A DNA stretch of 64,000 nucleotides from Aromatoleum evansii (GCF_012910805.1 NZ_WTVK01000031.1:1-64000), one strand, 5' to 3'. Positions 1 through 9,640 are shown, counted from the stretch's first letter. The notes: generated from the letters alone by a model not told the origin. Made by a program: numbers and translations.

Positions 1-378
1 CATGCCATCCCGGCCATCGCCGCCGCGCCGGGCCGTCTTCAGTCGCGCTACGCGCTCCTTACGACGGCCCGGCGCAACGACCGGAAATGCAACCGGTGCT
101 GCACAACAACACAATACAAGGGCGGGAAAGCCGAAGGCGCCTGCCGCCCATCGATCGCACCCATGCTGCATCCACCGACGGCAGTACCTCGTGACACGAT
201 CGAACCTGCGGCCGCTTCCGCACCCGTCCTTGTTTCAACGGAATGAGACCGGCCATACCCATACCGCCTTCGGATTGCCCCGACAGTGCGCTAAACTTCC
301 GAGCCCCTTTGGGAACACGTCGGCATAGCATCGACGCAACAAGAAACGCCGCCAGTAACGACTCAGGGAGCGCCGGAA
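1..378. other. No supported gene
   Basis: I see no convincing coding region here. Open frames exist on both strands, but their proteins are arginine/proline-rich low-complexity readings typical of shadow frames in GC-rich DNA. No hairpin with a T tract, tRNA or repeat was recognised. The segment may hold the promoter of the former restriction gene that begins at 379, but no promoter is clear enough to claim. Confidence 0.5.
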
Positions 379-684
379 ATGGCCGCCAAGGAAGCGAAGG
401 CCCGCATCAAGATCGACAAACTGCTCGAAGAGTCCGGCTGGCGCTTCTTCGACGATGCAACGGGCAAGGCGAATATCGTCCTGGAGCCCAAGGACAAGCT
501 GACAAAGGCGGCCATCGACGCCCTCGGCGACAACTTCGAGGAAGCCGGCAACGGCTTCATCGACTTCCCGCTGCTCGATGAGGCGGGTTATCCGCTGCTC
601 GTGCTCGAAGCGAAGTCGGAAGACAAGAATCTGCTGGTCCGGCAAAGAGCAAGTGCGCAAATACGCCAAGTCGCAAACGATTGA
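379..684 (+). pseudogene. hsdR remnant (type I restriction endonuclease, N-terminal stub)
   Basis: The translation begins MAAKEAKARIKIDKLLEESG and continues through GFIDFPLLDEAGYPLLVLEAKSEDK. This is the N-terminal nuclease region of HsdR-type restriction subunits, with the D...ExK-like motif in LVLEAKSE. In the original frame the protein then ends in unrelated residues. The expected continuation (GKEQVRKYAKS) is found in the +1 frame from about position 640, where one extra C after the Val codon breaks the frame. The rest of the roughly 1000-residue enzyme is missing, and no hsdM or hsdS is visible. This is therefore a dead fragment, probably the scar left when the downstream cassette was inserted or a restriction locus was lost. 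The family call is from recognised motifs; the one-base frameshift is seen directly. Confidence 0.75.
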
Positions 685-730
685 GAATAACGAGCGACAA
701 TGCTGTGACCGCCGTTTGGAGAGACTTTAT

Positions 731-1960
731 ATGGCATTAATCGAAGGGTTCCGCGTTCAAAACTATCGTGCACTACGCGATATCAGCCTGGGCCGACTTT
801 CGGCGCAGCAGGATAAGGCACCGCTGACGCCGCTAACTGTGGTCATCGGGCAGAACGGAGTCGGGAAGAGCACCTTGTTCGATGCGTTCGGCTTCGTCGC
901 TGACTGCCTTGCTACGGATGTGGAAACCGCCTGCGACATGAAGCAGCGCGGCGGATTCGAGCGCTTGCGCTCAGTCGGGAGCAACCAGCCGATCCGCTTC
1001 GAAATTTATTACCGTGAAGCGCCGAATGAACGCCCGATCAGCTACGAATTGGCGATCAACCTTGACCCGCAGGGTCGGCCCTACGTCGAACAGGAGATCC
1101 TTCGCCAGCGGCGCAAAGGTCAGAAACATGGCCGACCGTTTCCATTCCTGCGGCTGAACCAGGGACGCGGCCTCGTGTGGGCCGGCGAAGAAAACGTCGA
1201 ACTCGAAGGTCAGGAGGACAATTCCAGCGAGGACGTCGAACTGACCGACCCTCGCCAACTCGGCATCGCCACGCTCGGCACATTGAAGGAGCACCCGCGG
1301 ATCAAACAGTTCCGCGACTTTCTCAAGGGCTGGTATTTGTCGTATTTCACGCCCGACGCGGCGCGCAGTCTCCCGAGCGCCGGTCCTCAGAAGCACCTGA
1401 ACATCCATGGCGACAACCTCGGCAACGTCGTCCAGTACATGGAGCGGGAGCACAAGAGCCGCTTCAAGGTGATTCTGGATCGCATCGCCAGCAAGATTCC
1501 CGGCATTGTAAAGATTGATACGCACGTCACCGAAGACAAGCGCGTCCTATTGCGTTTCAACGATGGCGCGCTGAAGGATCCGTTCTTCGCACAGCAGATG
1601 TCGGACGGTACGCTGAAGGTGTTTGCCTATCTCCTATTAATGGAAGACCCCGAGCCTCCACCATTCATTTGCGTGGAAGAGCCGGAGAACGGCCTGTATC
1701 ACAAGCTACTTGAAACACTAGCGCAAGAGTTTCGAGCCCATGCGACCGGGAAGAAGAACGCATCGCAGATTTTTGTCACCACACATCAACCTTACTTCGT
1801 CGATGCACTGACCCCGGACGAGGTTTGGGTGCTGGAAAAGGAGAAGTCCGGCTTTTCGAGCATCCGACGCGCATCCGACTCGGCACTCGTGCGTAGCATG
1901 GTCGAGCAAGGATTGCCCCTAGGTGGATTGTGGTATAGCGACTATCTCGACTCGAGGTAA
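731..1960 (+). CDS. AAA ATPase of the OLD/RecF-like type (candidate defence protein)
   Basis: This is a 409-residue predicted ATPase of the AAA_21/COG4637 kind. Walker A is GQNGVGKST near residue 40. A signature-like segment QMSDGTLKVFAYLL lies in the last third, followed by Walker B FICVEEPENGL and an H-loop-like IFVTTHQPYF. The start at 731 gives MALIEGFRVQNYRALRD, the usual N-terminus of SMC-like ATPases; the open frame extends upstream only through hsdR debris. The stop is two bases before the DUF4276 gene, so the two are surely co-transcribed. Codons such as TTA and ATT are commoner here than in the neighbours, hinting at transfer. ATPase plus TOPRIM-like partner is a layout seen in phage defence systems such as PARIS and split OLD systems. 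A defence role is inferred, not shown. Confidence 0.8.
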   Translation: MALIEGFRVQNYRALRDISLGRLSAQQDKAPLTPLTVVIGQNGVGKSTLFDAFGFVADCLATDVETACDMKQRGGFERLRSVGSNQPIRFEIYYREAPNERPISYELAINLDPQGRPYVEQEILRQRRKGQKHGRPFPFLRLNQGRGLVWAGEENVELEGQEDNSSEDVELTDPRQLGIATLGTLKEHPRIKQFRDFLKGWYLSYFTPDAARSLPSAGPQKHLNIHGDNLGNVVQYMEREHKSRFKVILDRIASKIPGIVKIDTHVTEDKRVLLRFNDGALKDPFFAQQMSDGTLKVFAYLLLMEDPEPPPFICVEEPENGLYHKLLETLAQEFRAHATGKKNASQIFVTTHQPYFVDALTPDEVWVLEKEKSGFSSIRRASDSALVRSMVEQGLPLGGLWYSDYLDSR

Positions 1961-1962
1961 CA

Positions 1963-2619
1963 ATGCACGTCGAAATTCTCGTCGAGGACAGTTCAGGGAA
2001 GGTGTTATTGAACACATTGGTCCCAAAGATCATCGGCGCATGGGGCGACCCTCACACTTGGAATATTCATTCCTACAAGGGAATCGGCCGAATTCCCTCA
2101 GGACTTACGACCCAAGGCGATCCGGCAAAGCGGATCCTTCTGGAGCAGTTGCCCCGGGTCTTGCAGGGTTACGGCAACACGCCCGGCATTGACGCTGTGG
2201 TCGTCGTACTCGACAGCGATCGGCGTCACTGCACCGATTTTCTGGCGGACTTGAAAGCGTTGGCGGCTAATTGCAATCCGTCCCCCAACACCCTCTTCCG
2301 CCTAGCTATCGAAGAAATGGAAGCATGGTACCTCGGAGACCGAGAGGCACTGATCGCCGCGTATCCGCGTGCAAAAATGAGGGTTCTCGATAATTACGTA
2401 CAGGATGGCGTATGCGGTACTTGGGAGCTTCTGGCTGATGCTGCTTATCCGGGAGGCTCCGCCGCAATCAAGAAAGCCGGCTGGCCGCTACCGGGACAGG
2501 TAAAGCATGAATGGGCGGAGAAGATTGGACCGTTTCTCGATATTGATCAAAATCAGTCCCCAAGTTTCTGCAAATTTCGCGATGGCTTACGGCAGATCGC
2601 GTTGCACAATGCGGGATAG
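1963..2619 (+). CDS. DUF4276 family protein (TOPRIM-like partner of the ATPase)
   Basis: This 218-residue protein has the marks of DUF4276: an N-terminal VEILVED, a hydrophobic strand ending in VVVVLDSDR, and EEMEAWYLGD in the centre. The spaced acidic groups (Glu near the N-terminus, DxD, EE) resemble the metal-binding pattern of TOPRIM nucleases and primases. A nuclease or toxin activity controlled by the neighbouring ATPase is therefore plausible but unproven. The start ATG follows the ATPase stop by two bases. Base composition is less GC-rich than in the flanking catabolic genes. A bidirectional terminator at about 2679-2707 separates this pair from the convergent envelope operon. No other nuclease motif (HNH, PD-ExK) was recognised. 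Confidence 0.7.
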   Translation: MHVEILVEDSSGKVLLNTLVPKIIGAWGDPHTWNIHSYKGIGRIPSGLTTQGDPAKRILLEQLPRVLQGYGNTPGIDAVVVVLDSDRRHCTDFLADLKALAANCNPSPNTLFRLAIEEMEAWYLGDREALIAAYPRAKMRVLDNYVQDGVCGTWELLADAAYPGGSAAIKKAGWPLPGQVKHEWAEKIGPFLDIDQNQSPSFCKFRDGLRQIALHNAG

Positions 2620-2678
2620 CAACCTCGGGGAAACCGGGTTCTTGGGGAAAATCAGTCGTCGGAAATGGGTATATGAAT

Positions 2679-2707
2679 AAGGGCGCTTCCGCGCCCCTTT
2701 TCTTTCC
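2679..2707. terminator. Bidirectional factor-independent terminator
   Basis: A perfect stem GGGCGC-TTCC-GCGCCC is followed by CTTTTCTTT on the plus strand and preceded by A-rich sequence, which gives TTATTC after the stem on the minus strand. It lies between the convergent DUF4276 gene and the DUF1329 gene, where both transcripts should end. Confidence 0.75.
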
Positions 2708-2726
2708 TCGACCTACTCCGCCGCCC

Positions 2727-4028
2727 TCAGCTACCGCGCATGTACTGCACCGAGAACAGCTTCGTCGGGCTCATCTCCTGGTCGAGATGCACCTTGAACT
2801 TGCCGGTCGAGCAATGCTTGGCCTGCACGTCGATGATGCTGAAGCCGTCGTTGATCGCCACGCCGCGCCCGGCGTTCTTCGGCATGTGGCTCTCCGAATC
2901 GGTGTAGGCGATGATGAAGGTCTTCCACAGCTCGCCCTTGCGGTCGTAGATCTCGTTCAGGCTCAGCGCGTAGGTCTCGGCATCGACGTAATGCACGCGC
3001 TTGCTGATGACATGGTCGGGATTGACCGGCACCGACTCGATGACATAGGTCTTGCGCAGCTGCCACGTCACGTTCGGGAAGCACGCCCCTTCGCCGCCGA
3101 AGTCGATGAACTTGAAGCCGTCCGCCTCCTTCGGCTCCTCGGCGAGCTTCTGCTTGTTGTGGGCGTAGAACGGCACCAGCAGGTCGCGCGTGCCCTTGTA
3201 TTCCCACTTCATGTCGCGCATGCGGCCGTTGTAGCCCTCGAAGTCCTCGACCATCAGGTCCGAGCCGAGGAAGGGGTCGGTGACCTGGTTCGAGGCGAGG
3301 CGGCGCACGCGGCGCTGGAAGCCGAGGTAGAGATACACCTCGTCGAGCTTCGCATCGTCCGAGAAGCGGCTGATCAGGAGCTGCGTGTCCTTGAGGTCCT
3401 GCGGCTCATGCACCTTCAGGTAACCCGAGCGCAGGAGCTGCGACGGGTTCGGTTCGACTTCCGGGCGCGGCTCCTGGTCGACGCGGTGCTTCCACTGGAT
3501 GATGTGGTACTCCTGCTTCAGCGTGCGCTCGACCTTGCCGCTCGCCATGTTCTTGTATTCCATGTACCACGGCCAGATCGTGTAGCTGTCGCCGATGCGG
3601 TTGTTGTGCTGGAAATTCCAGAACACCTTCTCGCCGGCGCGCGGGTCCTTCGCGTCGGGCTCCTGCGGGAACGGCCGGCCGGCGACGAAGCCCACCAGAT
3701 CGCCGACGTTGGTCCCCAGCGACACCTTGTTGAGGTTCTTGCGCGTGGCGTCGATGTAGTTCTTGCTGATGCCGAACGAGTAGGTCTCGCCGACCGCGAG
3801 GGTCGTCTGCCCGCTCTTGATGAACTGCGCCATGCTCGGGATCAGCGCCGCCTTCGCGGCTTCGACGTTGCTCTTGTCGATGACCATGCCGGGCTTGACG
3901 CCCGCGACCGTCGGCACGCCGCTCTTGTACGGGCCGAAGCTCTTGTCGACATCCGCCTCGGTCGCGGCCTGCGCCGTGCCGAGCGCGCCGGCCGCCAGCA
4001 GTATCGATGTCATTGTCCTCAATTTCAT
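2727..4028 (-). CDS. DUF1329 family exported protein
   Basis: This 433-residue DUF1329 protein has a signal peptide (MKLRTMTSILLAAGALGTAQA). DUF1329 proteins are periplasmic or outer-membrane-associated and resemble the LolA/LolB fold. Their genes regularly accompany DUF1302 and MMPL transporter genes in degraders of hydrophobic compounds. The exact function is unknown; carriage of a lipid-like or steroid substrate across the envelope is the usual guess. The ATG at 4028 is chosen because the signal peptide begins exactly there. The gene is the last of a four-gene operon (YCF48, RND, DUF1302, DUF1329), 17 bases after the DUF1302 stop. A paralogue in the same arrangement is at 19155-20531. Confidence 0.85.
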   Translation of the reverse strand: MKLRTMTSILLAAGALGTAQAATEADVDKSFGPYKSGVPTVAGVKPGMVIDKSNVEAAKAALIPSMAQFIKSGQTTLAVGETYSFGISKNYIDATRKNLNKVSLGTNVGDLVGFVAGRPFPQEPDAKDPRAGEKVFWNFQHNNRIGDSYTIWPWYMEYKNMASGKVERTLKQEYHIIQWKHRVDQEPRPEVEPNPSQLLRSGYLKVHEPQDLKDTQLLISRFSDDAKLDEVYLYLGFQRRVRRLASNQVTDPFLGSDLMVEDFEGYNGRMRDMKWEYKGTRDLLVPFYAHNKQKLAEEPKEADGFKFIDFGGEGACFPNVTWQLRKTYVIESVPVNPDHVISKRVHYVDAETYALSLNEIYDRKGELWKTFIIAYTDSESHMPKNAGRGVAINDGFSIIDVQAKHCSTGKFKVHLDQEMSPTKLFSVQYMRGS

Positions 4029-4045
4029 TGTCGTCCTCCTCCGGA

Positions 4046-6052
4046 TCAGAATTTGTACTGCATCACGAACTGCAACTCGTCTTCCTCCTGCGCCATGCCG
4101 ATCGGGCCGGCACGGAAGCGGCCGAGCGGCTCGAACCCGCCCAGGCCCAGCGAACCGTCGTTCGGCCCCTGCCCCGGCGAGGCGGAGAAGGGATGGAAGG
4201 GGTTGCAGGTGCGGCAGTCGTCGAACTTGCGCGCGCCGCGGCCGACCTTGACGTTGGCGCCGATCGTGAGCTTCAGGTTGTCGCTGACGAGCCAGTCGAT
4301 CGACGGCGCGATCGTGGTCGCCTCGCCCCGGAAGTCGTGGGCCATGATGACCTGCGGGCTCAGGCGGTCGTTCAGGTAGAAGCCCTTCAGGAGCAGCGTG
4401 AAGATGTTGTTGTCCTTCCAGTCGGGCATGCCCACCTTGCCGAAGGGCCGGTCCTCCAGCTCGTGATCGAGCAGGTGCTGGCCGAACAGCTGCGCCGAGA
4501 TCAGGAAGGCGCGGGTCTTGTTGAGGAAGGGAATGAAGGTCGGCCGATCCCAGCCGACCACGTAGCGGAACACGCGCGATTCCGAGAACAGGCGCTTGCG
4601 CAGCCCGTTCGGAAACTCCTCGCCCTCGGTCAGCGCCGCCTCGAGCCGGAACACCGACTTGATCGCATCGACCTGCAGGTCCATCGAGCCGCCGATCAGG
4701 TTCACACGCGGGAAATGCACGTCGAACGCGATCAGGTAGGGATAGGGATGCGGTTGCGGCTGCGTGTCGACGGCGCCGACGGGGTCGAAGGGATTGCGCG
4801 CCGGGATGCCGCCGCGCAGCGAAGGCAGCTGCGAGCGGTAGGTCAGCGCATTGAGCGAGAAGCCGACGCCGCTCTTCTGGCCTTCGAGCTTGACGCCCAG
4901 TTGCGTGTTCGCCAGCGACCAGCTCGGCAGATGCGCCTTGCGGATGCCGATCTGGTTCGGTCCGAAGTCGGTCGCGGCGAGCCCCGGCAGACCGAGGTTC
5001 GCGAAGTTCGCGACGGTGCCGCCGTTGTCCCACAGGTTCTTCATGCCGCGCATGAAGCAGCCCGCGTCGAGGATCACGTTCGGGCTGCCGCACTGGCCGA
5101 TGTTGTGCGGCCGGAACTTGTCGAAGTTCCACACGACGGCGAAGTTCAGGTCGTCGAAGGTCTCGGTCGCCCCGGCGCGGTACTCCGCCTGCATGATCCA
5201 CATCGGGATGCGGATGTCCTGGAGCTCGTCATAGATGTTGTTGCGCGAGTAGTCGACGGGGTTGATGACGTCGAGCACGCGGAAGAGGTCGGTGCGCCCC
5301 CACACCACCTGCTGCTTGCCGACCTTCATGAACACGCTCGAACCGTCGTCGAAGGGCACGGAGCCGGTCACATAGGCCTCGCGGATGAAGTCCCAGCGGT
5401 CGTTGAACTCGGGCGACTCGAGCTCCTGGCGGGTCGCATCGAGATAATCCTTGATGCAGCCGCGCGAGTCCTTGTCGCACGGGCGCACCGGCACCGCGAA
5501 CGCGACCCCGCCATCGGTGCGGTGCAGATGTTCGCCCAGCACGACGAGACCCTCGTTGGGATTGAAGCGCGGCGCCGACGGGTCGGTCGAGTTGAAGCCG
5601 AAGGCGCCGCCGCCGGGCAAACCCGCGAGTCCGGCCGTCAGCGGATTCGCCGGGCTCCCCAGGCCTTCGCCATGCGCCACGCTCGGCCCCGGGATGCCCA
5701 CGGTGTTCTCCAGCCGCACCGCGCCGCCGGCCTTGTTGCCGTAGCTGTCTTCGTTGAGGCGATAGACACCGTCGAACGTGCCGCGCAGCTTCAGGTTCAC
5801 GCCCACGTCGTCGAACGCGCCGCGCCGGCCGAGCTGGCGGTCGATGTCGATCTTCAGCGTGTTGCGGAACTTCGACAACCCGACATCGCGGCGCGCGAAC
5901 GTCGCGTTCTCGTAGACCACGTCGACGCGCGCCTCCTCGTTCGGGATGTCGCCGGCCGCAGCGCCTCCCGTCTGCGCGACGCCGACGGCAAGCGTCAGCA
6001 TGCCGGCCGCAAGCGGTGCGTTGCGGCTATCCTTCTTTGCGGATTTCCTCAC
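4046..6052 (-). CDS. DUF1302 family outer-membrane beta-barrel protein
   Basis: This 668-residue DUF1302 protein has long stretches of alternating polar and hydrophobic residues. It ends in LQFVMQYKF, a typical C-terminal beta-strand with terminal Phe recognised by the outer-membrane assembly machinery. I place the start at a GTG (6052) preceded by GGGGAGGA six bases upstream. This gives a basic N-terminus followed by a hydrophobic segment ending in AAAG, a plausible signal peptide; no ATG serves as well. It probably forms an outer-membrane channel or docking protein for a hydrophobic ligand, working with the adjacent DUF1329, YCF48 and RND proteins. The substrate cannot be read from the sequence. 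Confidence 0.85.
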   Translation of the reverse strand: MRKSAKKDSRNAPLAAGMLTLAVGVAQTGGAAAGDIPNEEARVDVVYENATFARRDVGLSKFRNTLKIDIDRQLGRRGAFDDVGVNLKLRGTFDGVYRLNEDSYGNKAGGAVRLENTVGIPGPSVAHGEGLGSPANPLTAGLAGLPGGGAFGFNSTDPSAPRFNPNEGLVVLGEHLHRTDGGVAFAVPVRPCDKDSRGCIKDYLDATRQELESPEFNDRWDFIREAYVTGSVPFDDGSSVFMKVGKQQVVWGRTDLFRVLDVINPVDYSRNNIYDELQDIRIPMWIMQAEYRAGATETFDDLNFAVVWNFDKFRPHNIGQCGSPNVILDAGCFMRGMKNLWDNGGTVANFANLGLPGLAATDFGPNQIGIRKAHLPSWSLANTQLGVKLEGQKSGVGFSLNALTYRSQLPSLRGGIPARNPFDPVGAVDTQPQPHPYPYLIAFDVHFPRVNLIGGSMDLQVDAIKSVFRLEAALTEGEEFPNGLRKRLFSESRVFRYVVGWDRPTFIPFLNKTRAFLISAQLFGQHLLDHELEDRPFGKVGMPDWKDNNIFTLLLKGFYLNDRLSPQVIMAHDFRGEATTIAPSIDWLVSDNLKLTIGANVKVGRGARKFDDCRTCNPFHPFSASPGQGPNDGSLGLGGFEPLGRFRAGPIGMAQEEDELQFVMQYKF

Positions 6053-6087
6053 CTTCGTCCTCCCCTCGTTGTTGTCGGCCGCTGCGC

Positions 6088-8463
6088 TCACGCGACTTGC
6101 AGCACACCGTCTTCGTCGAGCCGCGCCTTCGTGATGAAGACGGGCTTGAACATCACAACCCACGCCGGCATCAGCAGCATCGCGGCGAGCGCGTTGAGCA
6201 CCAGTATCAGCGTCAGCAGCAGCGCGGAATCCGCCTGGAAGCGCAGATCGGACAGGAGGACCCACATGATCACGCCCGCGATCAGCGTTACCGCCGTGAA
6301 CACCACCGCGAAGCCCGTCGTGCCCGCCGCGGTGCGCACCGCCCGCCCGAGGTCGTTACACACGGCCATCTCCTCGCGGATGCGGTTCATGATGTAGATC
6401 GCGTAGTCGATGCCGACGCCGATGCCCACCGCGATGACGGGCACCGTATTGACGTTGATGCCGATGCCCATCGCGCCCATGTAGGCGTAGGTCATGACCG
6501 TGGCGAACAGCATGGGCAGCACCATCAGCCAGCCGGCGTGGAGCGAACCGTAGGACAGAGTCACGAAGACGAAGGCCAGCAGGAGCACGAGCGGCACGAT
6601 GAGGCGGTTGTCGTCGTCGACCGCGTCGTTGATCGCAGCATTGACGCCGATCGCGCCGCCCCCCAGGCGCAGCTCGAAGCCCTCGACCGTGCCGACCTTG
6701 GCGATGCCCTGCTCGGCCACATGCACCGCGCGCCGGATCGTGTCGGCCTGCTTGTCCTTGTAGTAGAAGACGAGGTTGGCATCGCGCTCGTCGGCATCTA
6801 GGAACTCGGCAAGCGCGCCGGGAATGGGGCTCGCCGCCATGTAGGCGAAGAGCAGCCCGCCGACCGCCGAGGCCGACTCGGGGATCTGGTTCCAGCGCGG
6901 GTCGGTGTTGTGGATCAGGCCATTGACCGCGCGCACGAGGCCGGGCAGCGCCTTCGTGCCACCGAGCGCCGGATCGAGCAGCATGTAGTGCTGGAACTGC
7001 TCGATCGCGCGCAGCACCTCGGGCCGCTTCAGGCCGCCCTTCTCTTCCGTTCGGGCAACGATGTAGAGCTCCTCGGAGCCGGGAAAGCGCGCGTTGATCG
7101 CACGTGAGGACACGTTGTAGTCGTGGTCCGGGTACAGCAGCGGCGAACCGGCCTCGGCCTCGCCGATCTTGACGCGCGCGGCGAGCCCGCCGCCGACGAC
7201 GAGCAGCACCGCGGCGACCGCCAGCACTGACGCGGCCGCACGACGCCCGGCCACTGCACCGAACACCCGCTCGACGGCCGCATGCGCCCAGCCGCGGCGG
7301 TTCTCGGTGTTGCGCGGCGCGGGCAGCAGCCACAGCAGCAGCGGCACCACCAGCAGCACGGTGAAGAACACCGAGAACGCCCAGAAACCGGCGTAGTAGC
7401 CGAGCTTGGTGTTGATCGGCGCCGCGCCGAGCGCCAGCACGGCGATGCCGATCGCATCGACGGTGATCGCGAGCGAGCCCGGCCGGAACAGGTCCTCGAA
7501 CGCCGCGCGGGCCGCCACGCGGCCGTCGCGGCACGTCGCCAGCTCGGCGTAGTAGCGCTCGACGAGCTGAATGCTGTGCGACATCGCGCGCGCCGCGATC
7601 AGGAAGGGGATCACGAGCGACAGCGGATCGAGGTTCCAGCCCATCTTCGACACGAAACCGAGTCCCCAGATCGACGACAGCGCGATGCCGACGAGGGGCA
7701 GCGCGACGCCGTAGAAGCGGCGGAAATACGCGACCAGCAGGGCCACCATCAGCAGCATCGTGTACAGGAAGATCTGCAGGATCTGCGGCAGGTAGGTGTA
7801 GACCCAGCCGATCAGCACCGGCTGGCCGGTGGCGTGGATCTGCGTGCCGGCGGCCTGCTCCTTCGCGCGCACCGCCTGCAGCTCGCCGAAGATCTTCTCG
7901 TAGTCGATCTCGCCCGCTTCGTTCATCTGCGCCTTCACGAGCGCCGCCTTGGCGTCGGGCGACACGAGCAGGCCGTAGATGCGCGGATTGGCGCGGACCT
8001 CCTTGCCGAGCGCCTCGAGCTCGGCGGCCGACAGCGCCGGGCGCTGCGGGTCGTAATACGGCTGCGAACGCATCTCGCCGTCCTCGGTCAGCCAGATCTT
8101 GCGCGACGTTCTATGCGTCAGGCTGGAGACGAGGTTGTGATTCACGCCCGACAGGCTGTCCACGGCCTGCGTGACGCGGTGGATGCGCGCGAGCGTGTCG
8201 TTGGTGAAGATCGTGCCGTCCTCGACCTCGACCGCGACGACGATCTGGTTCGCGCCGCCGAAGGTGTCGCGGATCTCGTTGTGCAGGCGGATGAAGGCGT
8301 GGCCCTGCGGGAGCAGGTCGGCGAACTCGGTGTGCATCTTCAGCGCCGGGATCTGCAGCGCGAAATACGCGGTGACCGCGAGGATCGCCGCGAGCACGAG
8401 GCGCGGGAAGGCGAAGACCTTCAGTTCCAGTTCGTGCAGCGCGTGGGTGAATTGATGTCGCAC
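6088..8463 (-). CDS. RND superfamily transporter, MMPL type
   Basis: This 791-residue membrane transporter has the two-fold RND layout: one N-terminal helix, a large periplasmic loop, a block of about five helices, then the same pattern again. The second half carries the characteristic PVIAVGIGVGIDYAIYIMNRI segment with the acidic residue of the proton relay, and both halves have the FxxGGANQ/FPGSEEL-type loop starts. It belongs with the MMPL/hopanoid-transporter branch rather than tripartite AcrB pumps; no membrane-fusion protein is adjacent. The GTG start at 8463 has AAGGAGAGG upstream. It is the second gene of the envelope operon, 9 bases after the YCF48 gene. Movement of steroids or other lipids across the inner membrane is an inference from context. 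Confidence 0.88.
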   Translation of the reverse strand: MRHQFTHALHELELKVFAFPRLVLAAILAVTAYFALQIPALKMHTEFADLLPQGHAFIRLHNEIRDTFGGANQIVVAVEVEDGTIFTNDTLARIHRVTQAVDSLSGVNHNLVSSLTHRTSRKIWLTEDGEMRSQPYYDPQRPALSAAELEALGKEVRANPRIYGLLVSPDAKAALVKAQMNEAGEIDYEKIFGELQAVRAKEQAAGTQIHATGQPVLIGWVYTYLPQILQIFLYTMLLMVALLVAYFRRFYGVALPLVGIALSSIWGLGFVSKMGWNLDPLSLVIPFLIAARAMSHSIQLVERYYAELATCRDGRVAARAAFEDLFRPGSLAITVDAIGIAVLALGAAPINTKLGYYAGFWAFSVFFTVLLVVPLLLWLLPAPRNTENRRGWAHAAVERVFGAVAGRRAAASVLAVAAVLLVVGGGLAARVKIGEAEAGSPLLYPDHDYNVSSRAINARFPGSEELYIVARTEEKGGLKRPEVLRAIEQFQHYMLLDPALGGTKALPGLVRAVNGLIHNTDPRWNQIPESASAVGGLLFAYMAASPIPGALAEFLDADERDANLVFYYKDKQADTIRRAVHVAEQGIAKVGTVEGFELRLGGGAIGVNAAINDAVDDDNRLIVPLVLLLAFVFVTLSYGSLHAGWLMVLPMLFATVMTYAYMGAMGIGINVNTVPVIAVGIGVGIDYAIYIMNRIREEMAVCNDLGRAVRTAAGTTGFAVVFTAVTLIAGVIMWVLLSDLRFQADSALLLTLILVLNALAAMLLMPAWVVMFKPVFITKARLDEDGVLQVA

Positions 8464-8472
8464 GGCCTCTCC

Positions 8473-9438
8473 TTACTTCGCGGTCGCAGGGGTCAGGGAA
8501 ACGATGTCGAGCGTGCCGGCGCCGCCCGCGACGAGCAGGCCTCGCCCCGCGAGCGAGAAGCCGCTGCGCAGGTAGGGCGCCGGACGGCCCTCCACCGGGC
8601 GCCACTGCCCGTCGGCCAGCGCCAGCACCAGCCCGTTCGCGCCGAGCGCGTACATTCGGTCGTCGTGGCGGGCGAGGCCGTACATCGGTGCGCCGGTCGG
8701 ATTCGGCTGCTTCTGCCAGCTCGCGCCGCCATCCGTGGTGTGCAGGATCGTGCCGGCGAGCCCGCTGACCCAGCCGGTCTGCGCATCGGTGAAGAGCGCG
8801 CCATACGGATAGAAGTCGTTCGGGATCGGCGTGCCCGCCTGCCAGCTCGCGCCGCCGTCCTGCGTCGTCAGGAAGCTGCCGAACTCGCCGGTGATGACGC
8901 CGTTCTGCGCATCGACGAACTGCACCGTCGTGAACATCTGGTCCTCGCCCAGCGAGGCATCGCGCCACGTCGCGCCGCGGTCCGCACTCGACAGGATCGA
9001 ACTCTCGCTGCCGACGACCCATACCTGTCCGGCCGGGTCGCAGGCGACCGCGAGCGGCGTCGCCTCGCTCGTGATCGGGCGCGCCGTCCAGGTGGTCGCC
9101 GCGGCATCGCCGATCCACACGCGGCGGCCGAAATCGAGGGCGACGAAGCCGCCATCCGGGCACACCGCGACGCCGATCAGCGATGCGCCGGCATCGACGA
9201 CCTGGCGCCGCCAGCTGTTGCCGCCGTCGGCCGACGACACCACGACGCCGTTCGCGCCGACCGCGACGAGCACGCCCGGATTCGCGACGGCGGCCTGGAA
9301 CTGGTCGGAGCGCAACACCGGTGCGGACTGCGTCGCGGCGAGCTCCGCGAGGTTGGCCGACGCGCTGCAGCCGAGCAATGCGGACGGCGCGAGCGCGAAC
9401 GGCAGAAGCCAGGTACGGATGCGGTCAATCCCAGTCAT
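8473..9438 (-). CDS. YCF48/BNR-repeat lipoprotein
   Basis: This 321-residue exported protein has a lipobox (LLGC, Cys near residue 24), so it should be a lipoprotein. The rest is a beta-propeller of YCF48-like/BNR repeats: SADGGNSWRR, SADRGATWRD, TQDGGASWQA and TTDGGASWQK recur about every 40-45 residues. YCF48 (HCF136) proteins are assembly factors in photosystems. In proteobacterial catabolic clusters, homologues sit beside MMPL transporters with unknown function. It heads the envelope operon. A paralogue without the operon is at 33119-34102. Upstream lies the tandem element at 9641-9680. Confidence 0.85.
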   Translation of the reverse strand: MTGIDRIRTWLLPFALAPSALLGCSASANLAELAATQSAPVLRSDQFQAAVANPGVLVAVGANGVVVSSADGGNSWRRQVVDAGASLIGVAVCPDGGFVALDFGRRVWIGDAAATTWTARPITSEATPLAVACDPAGQVWVVGSESSILSSADRGATWRDASLGEDQMFTTVQFVDAQNGVITGEFGSFLTTQDGGASWQAGTPIPNDFYPYGALFTDAQTGWVSGLAGTILHTTDGGASWQKQPNPTGAPMYGLARHDDRMYALGANGLVLALADGQWRPVEGRPAPYLRSGFSLAGRGLLVAGGAGTLDIVSLTPATAK

Positions 9439-9640
9439 GAAGTCCCCTTGCGATCAGCAATGACACCCCCTGCACGGGGGCGGCGAACTCTTGGGCTGGG
9501 GTTGGATGTCCCGACGCGCACGACACCCGCGCGCCGGCGCATCTGCGACTCGGCCGATTCCGCTTCCGGCTCTGAGATCGGGGTCACCTCCCGACGTCGC
9601 GCGACATCGGAAAGGTAAGGATTTAGGGGATGGGGCCGCT

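Noticed and set aside
640-760. Functional hsdR continuing through the frameshift
   Set aside because: Even after correcting the frame, HsdR similarity ends within about 20 residues and runs into the ATPase leader. The gene is truncated as well as shifted.
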